Assembly: GCA_002070185.1 (NCBI GenBank) | Contig: MWCT01000002.1 | Location: 186,001 to 250,000, forward strand | Direction of reading: 5' to 3' | Origin: a candidate division BRC1 bacterium ADurb.Bin183 | Lineage (GTDB): Bacteria; Sumerlaeota; Sumerlaeia; MWCT01 | DNA: 64,000 nt | Shown here: piece after piece, positions 36,562 to 44,642 of the stretch | Layout of the letters: each line of letters opens with the position of its first letter | Position numbering within the stretch: the first letter of the stretch is position 1 | Program-made: the position numbers and the translations under genes | Notes under the pieces: model-generated | Database searches by the model: none | What the model saw: the letters and a program-made list of their open reading frames with translations, nothing else | Told to the model about the DNA's origin: nothing

Positions 36562-37380
36562 ATGCGCGTCCATAAAAGAATCCATGTTATTCTGCTCCCC
36601 CTCTATCTGTCTTATATTTTTGCCATGGGTTGTTCTTTTTTGGACAAACGCCCTAAGGAATCTCAGGGGGATATCTACGAAATTAAGGTTCAGATAGGGC
36701 GGCTGCAAACCCTTCAAGGGGATACGCACAAACTCCTGAATTCATATATCAGCGAGGAACAGCAGCGCAATCAAGCCGCCCTATCCGCTTTTTCTCTCAA
36801 GCAAAACGAACTGGAAAAACAGATTATTGAGTTGCGGGATGAAATCAGGCAGTTGAAAAACCGCATCGAAGAGCTGCGGTTTTCCGTCGGGAAAAGAGAT
36901 TCATTTCCGCGGGACGATAGCACAGAGGCAACACTTGCCAATGAACCCTCTAAAAATTTCAAACAGATTTCTGAGCCGATGGCGATTGTTGAGGGCGAGC
37001 CCATTGACGGCGCAACCCTGCTGAATTCCGCGCGCGATTATCTGATAAAAGGCAGATACGAAAACGCCCGCGCCGCCCTCTTAAAATATCTTGAACATTT
37101 TGGCGAGTCTAAAGAAGCCGAGCAAGCCTTTTTTCTGCTCGGCGATTCTTATTTTTACGAAAAGAATTATGCTGAGGCATTAAAGCAATATACCCATCTG
37201 GCAGAAGTATTCAAAAATGGGGCAAGCGCGCCGGACGCCCTTCTTAAATCAGCCCTCTGCCTTATGCAACTCAAACGCGGCGCCGAAGCAAAAGCCACGT
37301 TGAATAAAATCATTGAGCAGTTCCCTCAATATAACGATATGCCCAAAGCGAAGGATATGCTAAAAGAAATCCATGAGTAA
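36562..37380 (+). CDS. cpoB: Tol-Pal system protein CpoB/YbgF
   Basis: 272 residues. The signal sequence ends in 'IFAMGC' (Cys24), possibly lipidated. An N-terminal coiled coil of about residues 35-115 ('KQNELEKQIIELRDEIRQLKNRIEELR') would trimerise; the C-terminal half is a set of TPRs ('LLNSARDYLIKGRYENARAALLKYLE', 'DSYFYEKNYAEALKQYTHLAE'). CpoB couples Tol to peptidoglycan synthesis at division in E. coli. Start has only a weak ribosome site. The last 8 bases overlap the next gene. Confidence 0.9.
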   Translation: MRVHKRIHVILLPLYLSYIFAMGCSFLDKRPKESQGDIYEIKVQIGRLQTLQGDTHKLLNSYISEEQQRNQAALSAFSLKQNELEKQIIELRDEIRQLKNRIEELRFSVGKRDSFPRDDSTEATLANEPSKNFKQISEPMAIVEGEPIDGATLLNSARDYLIKGRYENARAALLKYLEHFGESKEAEQAFFLLGDSYFYEKNYAEALKQYTHLAEVFKNGASAPDALLKSALCLMQLKRGAEAKATLNKIIEQFPQYNDMPKAKDMLKEIHE

Positions 37381-38416
37381 GCATTTGCCTGTTTTAAAAT
37401 CTGCCGCGGTTATATTTTTGATTTCTTTTTTATCGCTTTCTGTTTCATCTCAAACAACTCAGACCATTCAGAGGATTGACAAAATCACTCATATCGCGCA
37501 ACCGACGCCGGCGCCGCCGCCGGAGAGCATTGTGCTTTGCATTGTGGACAATCGCCGCCTGACCCAAGCTGATGTTGACCGCCTGCTGGCTAAAATCACC
37601 AAACAAGAAACAGCCGATGAAGAACTCTTAGAACGCCGCCGTCTTGTTTATACTCAGAATATTGTGACCGAATGGTTGGAGCGCAATATCCTGTCTGCGG
37701 AGGCGGAACGCGAGGGCATCGCCGTCAGCGCGGAGGAAATTAATCAGCAGGAAGCGGCGCTCAAACAAGCTGCCCGAGTGGAGTTTGATGTCGAGAACGC
37801 CCTTCAAAAAATTGGGGCAAACAAGGACGAATACCGGCGCCAGCTGCGCGACGCCATCTTGGGTGAAAAACTGGTCAGAAAAAAAATCGGCGAGCTTGTG
37901 ACTGAAGAGGAATTGCGCGCCCTTTATAATAGAAATCCCGCTTCCTATGTGAGACCGCCCCGTGTTCGCGCCGTTCATGTTTTCTGTCCCTTGACAGGCA
38001 AGGAATCATCTGCGGAAAAAAAGGAGCGCCGTGAATTTATGGAAAACGTCCGCAAAGGGGCGCGCAAGGGCGGAGATTTTCGAGTTCTTGCTGCGCAGGC
38101 AGACCCTTCTTGGAGGGTCATCGGCGGGGACATGGGCTGGATGCCGGAAGACAACCGTCTCCCCAAACCGATTAACAAACTCCTTTTTAAATTAAAGGTC
38201 GGAGCCATCAGCGATGTTGAGGAGACGGAATACGGTTATTACATAATTCGCGTGGAAGAAAAACAATCTATGACGGGCAGGAATTTTGAGGAGGCGCGCC
38301 AGTTTGTTATGGACAGCCTCTTTGATGTCGTGCGCGAAAAAGTTCTTGAAGATGCAAGAAAGAACCACCGGATTCTAATCAATATCAGCGGAATCCCTCC
38401 GGAAAAACTTCAATAG
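37373..38416 (+). CDS. Periplasmic peptidyl-prolyl cis-trans isomerase, SurA/PrsA-like
   Basis: 347 residues. Signal peptide ('SAAVIFLISFLSLSVSS'), a short Pro-rich stretch, a SurA N-terminal chaperone-like helical domain (about 60-190), and one parvulin domain ('RVRAVHVF...', 'DMGWMPEDNRLPKPINKLLFKLKVGAISDVEETEYGYYIIRVEEK'). It probably chaperones outer-membrane or periplasmic proteins. SurA has two parvulin domains and this has one, so it is closer in layout to PrsA/PpiC-type proteins. It overlaps cpoB by 8 bases and so is translationally coupled to the Tol operon. Confidence 0.9.
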   Translation: MSKHLPVLKSAAVIFLISFLSLSVSSQTTQTIQRIDKITHIAQPTPAPPPESIVLCIVDNRRLTQADVDRLLAKITKQETADEELLERRRLVYTQNIVTEWLERNILSAEAEREGIAVSAEEINQQEAALKQAARVEFDVENALQKIGANKDEYRRQLRDAILGEKLVRKKIGELVTEEELRALYNRNPASYVRPPRVRAVHVFCPLTGKESSAEKKERREFMENVRKGARKGGDFRVLAAQADPSWRVIGGDMGWMPEDNRLPKPINKLLFKLKVGAISDVEETEYGYYIIRVEEKQSMTGRNFEEARQFVMDSLFDVVREKVLEDARKNHRILINISGIPPEKLQ

Positions 38417-38433
38417 CAATTGACAATTGACAA
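38417..38433 (+). repeat. Short tandem heptamer repeat upstream of the aldolase
   Basis: CAATTGA repeated 2.4 times. Similar heptad words occur upstream of the kinase gene (GATAACT twice, within 17088-17110). These resemble the short tandem repeats found between genes in many environmental bacteria. Confidence 0.4.
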
Positions 38434-38448
38434 CGTCCGGCAGAATAA

Positions 38449-39258
38449 ATGAGCATCCCCTTTATGATGGAGTGGCAAATTAAGGAATTATTGTGCGAGA
38501 TCGGACGGCGGGTCTGGATGAAGGGCTTTGTCGCCGCCAATGAGGGGAACTTTTCCTGCCGCATCAGCGACGACGTTGTCATTGCCACGCCCACGCTCAT
38601 GAGCAAGGGTTTCATGAAACCTGAGGACATGGTCGTCATTGACATGAGCGGACGCAAAATCGGCGGAACGCGCCAAGCGACTTCCGAGGTTCGCATCCAT
38701 CTTGAAATATACAGGCAGCGTCCGGATATCCGCGCAGTTGTGCATGTCCACCCCCCATTTTCCACTGCATTTGCCGTTGCCAAGCGTCCGTTGCCGCGCT
38801 GCGTTCTGCCGGAGGTGGAACTCTTTCTTGGCGAAATTCCGATTGTGGAATATGCCACGCCGGGAACGCAGGAGGTGGCGGATCTGGTTAAGCCCTTCCT
38901 GAAAGATTTCACGGCGTTTCTACTTGCCAATCACGGGGCAATCACAATCGGCAAAGACCTTGAAGAGGCTTATTTCAAGATGGAAATTGTGGAGGAATAT
39001 TGCCGGCTGCTTCTTTATACAAGGCTTCTTGACGGCTACTCTCAGATATCCGAGCAGGATGTTTCGGAGTTGCTTGAGATAAAAAAAAGGCTGGGCATTC
39101 CAGATCGCAGGCTTAAGCCGGGAGCAGATTTATCATGCTCTATTCCGATGCCTGGACCCGCGGCTCCTGAGCCTGCCCGTTCGGAAGCAATTCCTGTTGA
39201 ACGGTCTCAAATCGAAAGCATTGTCCGCGAGGTTCTCAAAAAACAGGGCATTCTTTAG
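38449..39258 (+). CDS. Class II aldolase (L-fuculose-phosphate aldolase family) with C-terminal encapsulation-peptide-like tail
   Basis: 269 residues. The aldolase domain has 'ANEGNFSCRIS', catalytic E80 ('ATSEVRIH') and zinc ligands H99, H101 ('VVHVHP') and H162 ('ANHGAITIG'). It likely cleaves L-fuculose- or L-rhamnulose-1-phosphate to dihydroxyacetone phosphate and lactaldehyde. After a Pro/Ala linker (about 231-248), the last 20 residues form an amphipathic helix with 'IESIVREVLKK'. This matches the pattern of encapsulation peptides that dock enzymes into bacterial microcompartments; aldolases of this class carry such tails in planctomycete-type compartments. No shell protein gene is in the window. 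The start has no clear ribosome site. Confidence 0.88.
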   Translation: MSIPFMMEWQIKELLCEIGRRVWMKGFVAANEGNFSCRISDDVVIATPTLMSKGFMKPEDMVVIDMSGRKIGGTRQATSEVRIHLEIYRQRPDIRAVVHVHPPFSTAFAVAKRPLPRCVLPEVELFLGEIPIVEYATPGTQEVADLVKPFLKDFTAFLLANHGAITIGKDLEEAYFKMEIVEEYCRLLLYTRLLDGYSQISEQDVSELLEIKKRLGIPDRRLKPGADLSCSIPMPGPAAPEPARSEAIPVERSQIESIVREVLKKQGIL

Positions 39259-39272
39259 AAAAGGAAATATAT

Positions 39273-40079
39273 TTGAAGATATTATTTATCGGCGACGTGG
39301 TTGGGCGACCGGGGCGCGAGGCGGTGCGGCAAATTCTGCCGCGGCTGCGCTCTGAATTATCCATTGATTTTGTGATTGCCAATGCCGAAAATTCCGCCGG
39401 CGGCAAAGGCATCACAACTGAGGTTTCCCACACACTTTTTGAATCCGGCGTGGATGCGCTCACCGGAGGCAATCACACATGGCAGAATAAAGACGGCATT
39501 AAGGCGATTCAGGAAAATGAACGAATTTTGCGTCCGGCAAATCACCCGACGGATATGCCGATACCCGGCAAAGGCGCGGCGGTTTTTCCCGCGGGATGCG
39601 GAGGAAAAGTCGGGGTCGTCAACCTTCAGGGGCGGATATTTATGACGCCTCTTGACTGCCCGTTTCGCGCCGCCGCCCGTGAAATCGCCCGCCTTGCAAC
39701 GGAAACGCGCATCATCATTGTGGATTTTCATGCTGAAGCCACAAGCGAAAAAATCGCCATGGGCTGGTATCTGGACGGCAAGGCGTCCGCTGTGATTGGA
39801 ACGCATACGCATGTGCAAACCGCCGATGAGCAGATACTGCCGAATGGAACGGCTTACATCACCGATGCGGGGATGACCGGTCCGCACGACGGCGTTATCG
39901 GCGTTCAAAAACAAATTGTGCTTGAAAACATGTTGACGCGTCTGCCGGTGCGGCACAAGCTGGCGGAGGGAAATATCCGATTGAACGCCATCCTCCTGAA
40001 TATTGATGCGGAATCCGGCAGAGCCGTATCCATCGAAAGAATCTCCAAAAAAATCAAAGCATCCAATGGAGCGGTATGA
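39273..40079 (+). CDS. YmdB-like metallophosphoesterase (TIGR00282 family)
   Basis: 268 residues. Di-metal phosphodiesterase; the Bacillus YmdB homologue hydrolyses cyclic nucleotides and affects RNA turnover and biofilm choice. Motifs: 'FIGDVVGRPGREAV', 'ANAENSAGGKGIT', 'GGNHTW', 'DFHAEATSEK' and 'GTHTHVQTADEQ'. Start is TTG at 39273, supported by AAGGA 8-12 bases upstream and the conserved N-terminal 'ILFIGDVVG'. Its end overlaps the mnmG start by 14 bases. It follows the aldolase after 14 bases. Confidence 0.93.
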   Translation: MKILFIGDVVGRPGREAVRQILPRLRSELSIDFVIANAENSAGGKGITTEVSHTLFESGVDALTGGNHTWQNKDGIKAIQENERILRPANHPTDMPIPGKGAAVFPAGCGGKVGVVNLQGRIFMTPLDCPFRAAAREIARLATETRIIIVDFHAEATSEKIAMGWYLDGKASAVIGTHTHVQTADEQILPNGTAYITDAGMTGPHDGVIGVQKQIVLENMLTRLPVRHKLAEGNIRLNAILLNIDAESGRAVSIERISKKIKASNGAV

Positions 40080-41949
40080 TATTATAGTTGTAGGGGCGGG
40101 TCACGCCGGATGCGAAGCGGCGCATATTGCCGCTCGTATGGGAGCCCGAACCCTTTTAATCACCATGCAGTTGGATGCTATTGCGCGCATGTCCTGCAAC
40201 CCTGCTATTGGCGGGCTTGCCAAAGGGCAGCTGGTGCGCGAAGTTGATGTCCTCGGCGGGCTGATGGCGCGGCTTGCGGATGAGACCGGAATTCAATTCC
40301 GTATGTTGAACGTCAGCAAAGGACCAGCGGTTCGCTCGCCAAGGGCGCAAATTGATAAGTTGCTCTACTCTCAACGTATGAAAACCGTCCTCGAAAAGAT
40401 GCCTAATCTTGATATTCGTCAAGGGACAGTTCAGGAACTCATGCAGGATGAAATCGGCGTCAGCGGCGTGATTCTGGAATGCGGGACAAGGATTCCCAGC
40501 CGCTGCGTTATCCTCACGACTGGAACTTTTCTGGATGGCGTTATTCATATTGGATTGAGGAGTTATCCCGCCGGACGAGTCGGAGAGCCGTCCGCTGACA
40601 AGTTATCAAAAAGCCTCGCCTCGCTCGGCGTCAAACTGGGGCGATTCATGACAGACACTCCGCCGCTCTTTGATAAGCGCACGATTGATTGCTCGGAGCT
40701 TAAGGCGCAATATGGCGATGAGCCGCCCGTGCCTTTTTCCTTTTGCACAAAAGCCATCCATCGCCCACAGATTCCCTGTTATATCACCTACACAAATCCG
40801 GAAACTCATCGAATAATCCGCGAGAACATCAACCAATCATCCGTGTATGCAGGAAAGCTTGAAGCCGCGCCTCCGCGGTATTGCCCCGACATCGAAACAA
40901 AAGTGCTGCGATTTCCAGAACGCCAACGGCATCAGATTTTTCTCGAACCGGAGGGGCTGGACTCGAATGAAATTTATCCCAATGGAATTTTCACGACGCT
41001 CTCTGAGGAGGCGCAGGTTCTGTTTATTCGGACAATCAAAGGGTTGGAGCGCGCCCGCATGACACGACCTGCTTATGGCATTGAATACACCTATGCCCCG
41101 CCCATACAAATCTCCGCCATCCAAGAGATGCGGGGCGTTCCTTTTCTTTTTCATGCGGGGCAGATTAACGGGACATCCGGATATGAGGAAGCCGCAGCGC
41201 AAGGATTAATGGCGGGGATTAATGCCGTCTTAAAAATCCGCGGCAAGGAGCCGTTCATCCTTCGCCGAGATGAGGCTTATATCGGCGTGTTGATTGACGA
41301 CTTGACCACAAAAGGAACGAACGAACCTTACCGCATGTTCACATCCCGCGCCGAATACCGCCTTATTTTGCGGCACGATAACGCCGATTTGCGGCTGATG
41401 GAAAGAGCCCGCGCCATCGGAATCGCAGACGACGCGCGTTATGATGCATTCTGCCGCTATCGAGATTCCATTGCCAAAGAAATTGAACGGCTCAAAAGCG
41501 TGCACATCAAAACAACCTTATTAGATCCGCGTTATCTGGAAGAGCAGGAGATAGGCGATATTGACAGGGGTTTGACGCTGGCGCAGGTTCTCGCGCGACC
41601 TAATGCGTGTTATAAGAATCTCGTAGATATGGGATACGGCGCCGGTTTTGAGGATCCGCGCGCCATTGAGCAGGTGGAAATTTCCATCAAGTATGAAGGT
41701 TACATCGAACGGCAGTTGAATGAGATTGCCCGCATGCGGCGCATGGAGGAGATGCGTCTTCCCGCCGACCTTGATTACCATGCCGTGCGCGGTCTGACGC
41801 TCGAAGCCATCGAGAAATTGAACGAGCGCCGACCCGCCACACTCGGTCAGGCATCGCGCATCTCCGGCGTCAGCCCCGCCGACATTTCAATTCTTCTCAT
41901 TTATATAAAAGCCCACAAGCGCTCCTCGCGGTCAAATAAACACCTTTAG
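40066..41949 (+). CDS. mnmG: tRNA uridine-5-carboxymethylaminomethyl modification enzyme MnmG
   Basis: FAD enzyme which, with MnmE, modifies U34 of certain tRNAs. 627 residues from ATG 40066; an upstream in-frame ATG at 40003 is rejected because it lies deep in the preceding gene and homologues start at 'YDIIVVGAGHAGCEAA'. Signatures: 'MSCNPAIGGLAKGQLVREVDVLGG', 'RSPRAQIDKLLYS', 'TGTFLDGVIHIG', 'TTKGTNEPYRMFTSRAEYRL'. Translationally coupled to the upstream phosphodiesterase. End of the + strand run that began at tolB. Confidence 0.97.
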   Translation: MERYDIIVVGAGHAGCEAAHIAARMGARTLLITMQLDAIARMSCNPAIGGLAKGQLVREVDVLGGLMARLADETGIQFRMLNVSKGPAVRSPRAQIDKLLYSQRMKTVLEKMPNLDIRQGTVQELMQDEIGVSGVILECGTRIPSRCVILTTGTFLDGVIHIGLRSYPAGRVGEPSADKLSKSLASLGVKLGRFMTDTPPLFDKRTIDCSELKAQYGDEPPVPFSFCTKAIHRPQIPCYITYTNPETHRIIRENINQSSVYAGKLEAAPPRYCPDIETKVLRFPERQRHQIFLEPEGLDSNEIYPNGIFTTLSEEAQVLFIRTIKGLERARMTRPAYGIEYTYAPPIQISAIQEMRGVPFLFHAGQINGTSGYEEAAAQGLMAGINAVLKIRGKEPFILRRDEAYIGVLIDDLTTKGTNEPYRMFTSRAEYRLILRHDNADLRLMERARAIGIADDARYDAFCRYRDSIAKEIERLKSVHIKTTLLDPRYLEEQEIGDIDRGLTLAQVLARPNACYKNLVDMGYGAGFEDPRAIEQVEISIKYEGYIERQLNEIARMRRMEEMRLPADLDYHAVRGLTLEAIEKLNERRPATLGQASRISGVSPADISILLIYIKAHKRSSRSNKHL

Positions 41950-42035
41950 AATAGACCATTAAAAATTTCCTGTGCAGCCAGATCCGCTTAATTATTCTAA
42001 TAAGATAAAAATTTTCAAACAATTGGTCATGATTA

Positions 42036-43247
42036 TTATTCTTTGGCGCCGGCTTTTTCAAGTAGGTCAACAATGGCTGTGTGCTTCATTTCCTTTGCTA
42101 TTCTCAAGGGCGTCCAATCCTCACCCAGCAAATGGGCTTTGATATTTACATCAGCGCCTTTTTCAAGAAGTAATTTGACGACATCCGTATTGCCCTCATA
42201 CGATGCGATCCACAAGGCGGTTATGCCGGTGTCGGTTCTCTTCACATTTACCTCAGCGCCTTTTCCCAGAAGGAGCTTGACGATTCCTAAATGGCTTTTC
42301 TGCGATGCGATCATCAAAGCGGTTACGCCATCATCGGCTCTGTTCACATTTACCTTAGCGCCTTTTTCCAGAAGTAGTTTGACGACCTCCGTATGACCCT
42401 CCTGCGATGCGATCATCAAAGCGGTTACGCCATCTTTATCTTTCACATTTACATCAGCGCCTTTTTCCAGAAGTAGTTTGACGACCTCCGTTTTGCCCTC
42501 CTGCGATGCCATCCACAAGGCGGTTATGCCGGTGTCGGTTCTCTTCACATTTACCTCAGCGCCTTTTTCCAGAAGTAGTTTGACGACCTCCGTTTTGCCC
42601 TCCTGCGATGCGATCCACAAGGCTGTTACGCCATCTTTATCTTTCACATTTACATCAGCGCCTTTTTCAAGAAGTAGTTTGACGACCTCCGTTTTGCCCT
42701 CATATGATGCGATCCACAAGGCGGTTGTGCCATCATCGGCTCTCTTCACATTTACATCAGCGCCTTTTTCAAGAAGTAGTTTGACGACATCCGTATGACC
42801 ATTAAGTGATGCTATCATCAAGGCGGTTACGCCGGTGTCGGTTTTCTTCACATTTACCTCAGCGCCTTTTTCCAGAAGTAGTTTGACGACCTCCGTATGA
42901 CCGTTCTGTGATGCCATCCACAAGGCGGTTACGCCGGTGTCGGTTTCCTTCACATTTACATCAGCGCCTTTTTCAAGAAGTAGTTTGACGACCTCCGTTT
43001 TGCCCTCATATGATGCGATCCACAAGGCGGTTGTGCCATCATCGGCTCTCTTCACATTTACATCAGCGCCTTTTTCCAAAAGGAGTTTGACGACCTCCGT
43101 ATTTCCGTTGTACGCTCCCAACAATAGAATCGGCTCACCGATTTCATCTCTGGCATTTGGATCAGCGCCTCCCGAAAGCAATTTTTGCATAGATGTCAAG
43201 TTTCCATCTTTAACAGCTGTTATGATTTTTTCATTTGGTTTTTTCAT
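42036..43247 (-). CDS. Ankyrin-repeat protein of about 12 near-identical repeats
   Basis: 403 residues, no signal peptide and no other domain. Ten nearly identical 33-35 residue units of the form 'DGVTALWIASQEGKTEVVKLLLEKGADVNVK' are flanked by a diverged N-terminal and C-terminal capping repeat. Some units are identical (for example the two beginning 'DDGTTALWIASYEGKTEV'). The start is ATG 43247 with AGGAG 9 bases upstream; a TTG just before it (43250) is an alternative. It probably binds another protein; ankyrin proteins are often associated with host contact or with protection against enzymes, but no partner is visible. Confidence 0.88.
   Translation of the reverse strand: MKKPNEKIITAVKDGNLTSMQKLLSGGADPNARDEIGEPILLLGAYNGNTEVVKLLLEKGADVNVKRADDGTTALWIASYEGKTEVVKLLLEKGADVNVKETDTGVTALWMASQNGHTEVVKLLLEKGAEVNVKKTDTGVTALMIASLNGHTDVVKLLLEKGADVNVKRADDGTTALWIASYEGKTEVVKLLLEKGADVNVKDKDGVTALWIASQEGKTEVVKLLLEKGAEVNVKRTDTGITALWMASQEGKTEVVKLLLEKGADVNVKDKDGVTALMIASQEGHTEVVKLLLEKGAKVNVNRADDGVTALMIASQKSHLGIVKLLLGKGAEVNVKRTDTGITALWIASYEGNTDVVKLLLEKGADVNIKAHLLGEDWTPLRIAKEMKHTAIVDLLEKAGAKE
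42110..43155. repeat. Tandem DNA repeats, 99-105 bp units, inside the ankyrin gene
   Basis: About ten units with a near-identical core 'GACGACCTCCGT' preceded by 'CCAGAAGTAGTTT' or 'CAAGAAGTAGTTT'. Third-codon positions are conserved as well, so the units were duplicated recently or are homogenised by conversion. Such repeats can collapse or expand in an assembly. Confidence 0.85.
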
Positions 43248-43250
43248 CAA

Positions 43251-43874
43251 TATTTTCTCCTAACTTAACATGCATTTCCAGACCAAAACAACAAATAAAG
43301 GGAATTTACCTGAGCTACTCCCCTCCGTCAAGACCCAAAAAGGGTTAAGTTAAGGTGTCTTGATTTTTTAAAATAATGAAAAAATATATGTGTTCGTTGG
43401 GAGTTGAAAAATGAGAGGAGGCGGGATAATGCTGGGCATGGATTGTCGCACGCGCCGGTTGCGCGGTATAAAAGCCCAACAAATTCAGACGCCCTGCCAG
43501 CTGCGCCGCCAAAGCCACCCCCATAATGCCGCCGCCTCGGCATCCTCAAAACTTATTTTGATTGCCTCCCCTGCTTTGTTTGGCTCTTATTCACCATCGG
43601 AAACTCTTTCTTTAACTGATTTGTTCATTTAACTCCATAACAAAACAGAGGCTCCGGTGCGCACTATTATTTTAACAAATTGCAACAATTTTGAAGAATC
43701 ATGCTAAGCTGGATTTCTCCGGGTTTTGGATGAGGGGTTGAAGGGAAAAGATAGGCATGGCTTAACCTTGATGTTTTTGCGATTAATTATTTTATTGCTG
43801 AACAAATTTATAAATTAAATGTCTTATTTTATCATTAGAGGTATTCAATCGAGATTCAGTTCGGGAGGGATCAC
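43251..43874. other. Non-coding region between the ankyrin gene and the helical-repeat gene
   Basis: About 620 bases with no convincing gene; short ORFs on both strands have no ribosome site or recognisable content. A hairpin of TCAAGAC (43328-43334) and GTCTTGA (43357-43363) is followed by TTTTTT and looks like a weak + strand terminator, with no + strand gene before it. The stretch before 43875 is AT-rich, with TATAAA near 43808, and may hold the promoter of that gene. Confidence 0.5.
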
Positions 43875-44630
43875 ATGAGACGCGCTTTTTTTATTATCAT
43901 TCTCATTTTATTGAGCGTTTGCTCGTTCGTTTATGCCGAGCAGATTTCAACGCAGACAAAAACGCAAGAGGGTGTCATTTCGACAACGGAGATAATGCAG
44001 ATGATTGTGCGCTCCTACAGCCAGTTAAATCCCGAAGACCCTGCATTCTGGGAGCATCTTGAAAAGAAGGAGGAGTGGGGTCATGCGGAGGAGGCGCTTT
44101 TAATAGCCATGATTCGCGGGGCTTTGGCGAAGCGCAATATGCCATTGATAGAACGTTTTGAAAAATTAGCGGATTCTGATAAATTCGGACGCAAGCCCGT
44201 CATTGGGGGCGCGCTTGCAGAAGTTGGGATGCCTGACCGCGCAATCCCAATTCTGGAAAAAGCGCTGCAAGAAAATAAAAATACAGAATATCGCACCGGC
44301 GTCGCCTATACGCTTTTTCAAGCCTGCCTTGCCGCGGGGAAGTGGCAGAAGGCGGAAATTGTTTTCGAGGATGTAAAATCTGCGCTTGATGCCAAAAGTA
44401 TTCAAGACCAGATGGGCATCATTGCTCTTGTGGCGGCGAAGGCGGGCGCTCTTGATGACGCGATGCGCCTCTGGCGCAGACGCGCCGCTTTTGACGCCGG
44501 CGACCTGCGCGGGCTTGATGATTTGGCAAAAGCGGGACTCCGAGGGCATCTTCAGAAGTATTACAGGGATTTAAAAAAGAATGAACCGCATAATAAAATC
44601 GCAGATAAGGCGCTTGATATCCTTGAATAA
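43875..44630 (+). CDS. Periplasmic alpha-helical repeat protein, function unknown
   Basis: 251 residues. Signal peptide ('FFIIILILLSVCSFVYA'). The mature part is alpha-helical with TPR-like pairs ('AIPILEKALQENKNTEYRTGVAYTLFQACLAAGKWQKAEIVF'). GGGAGGG is 6-12 bases before the ATG. No catalytic motif. Convergent with the permease gene 12 bases away. I do not recognise a named family. Confidence 0.78.
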   Translation: MRRAFFIIILILLSVCSFVYAEQISTQTKTQEGVISTTEIMQMIVRSYSQLNPEDPAFWEHLEKKEEWGHAEEALLIAMIRGALAKRNMPLIERFEKLADSDKFGRKPVIGGALAEVGMPDRAIPILEKALQENKNTEYRTGVAYTLFQACLAAGKWQKAEIVFEDVKSALDAKSIQDQMGIIALVAAKAGALDDAMRLWRRRAAFDAGDLRGLDDLAKAGLRGHLQKYYRDLKKNEPHNKIADKALDILE

Positions 44631-44642
44631 AATTCGAGGTTT

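Noticed and set aside
42110..43155. Regular DNA repeats that might suggest a CRISPR array
   Set aside because: The 99-105 bp units are in frame, have no variable spacers and encode ankyrin repeats.
43411..43632. 73-codon + strand ORF in the gap after the ankyrin gene
   Set aside because: No ribosome site and no recognisable content; another short ORF overlaps it on the other strand.
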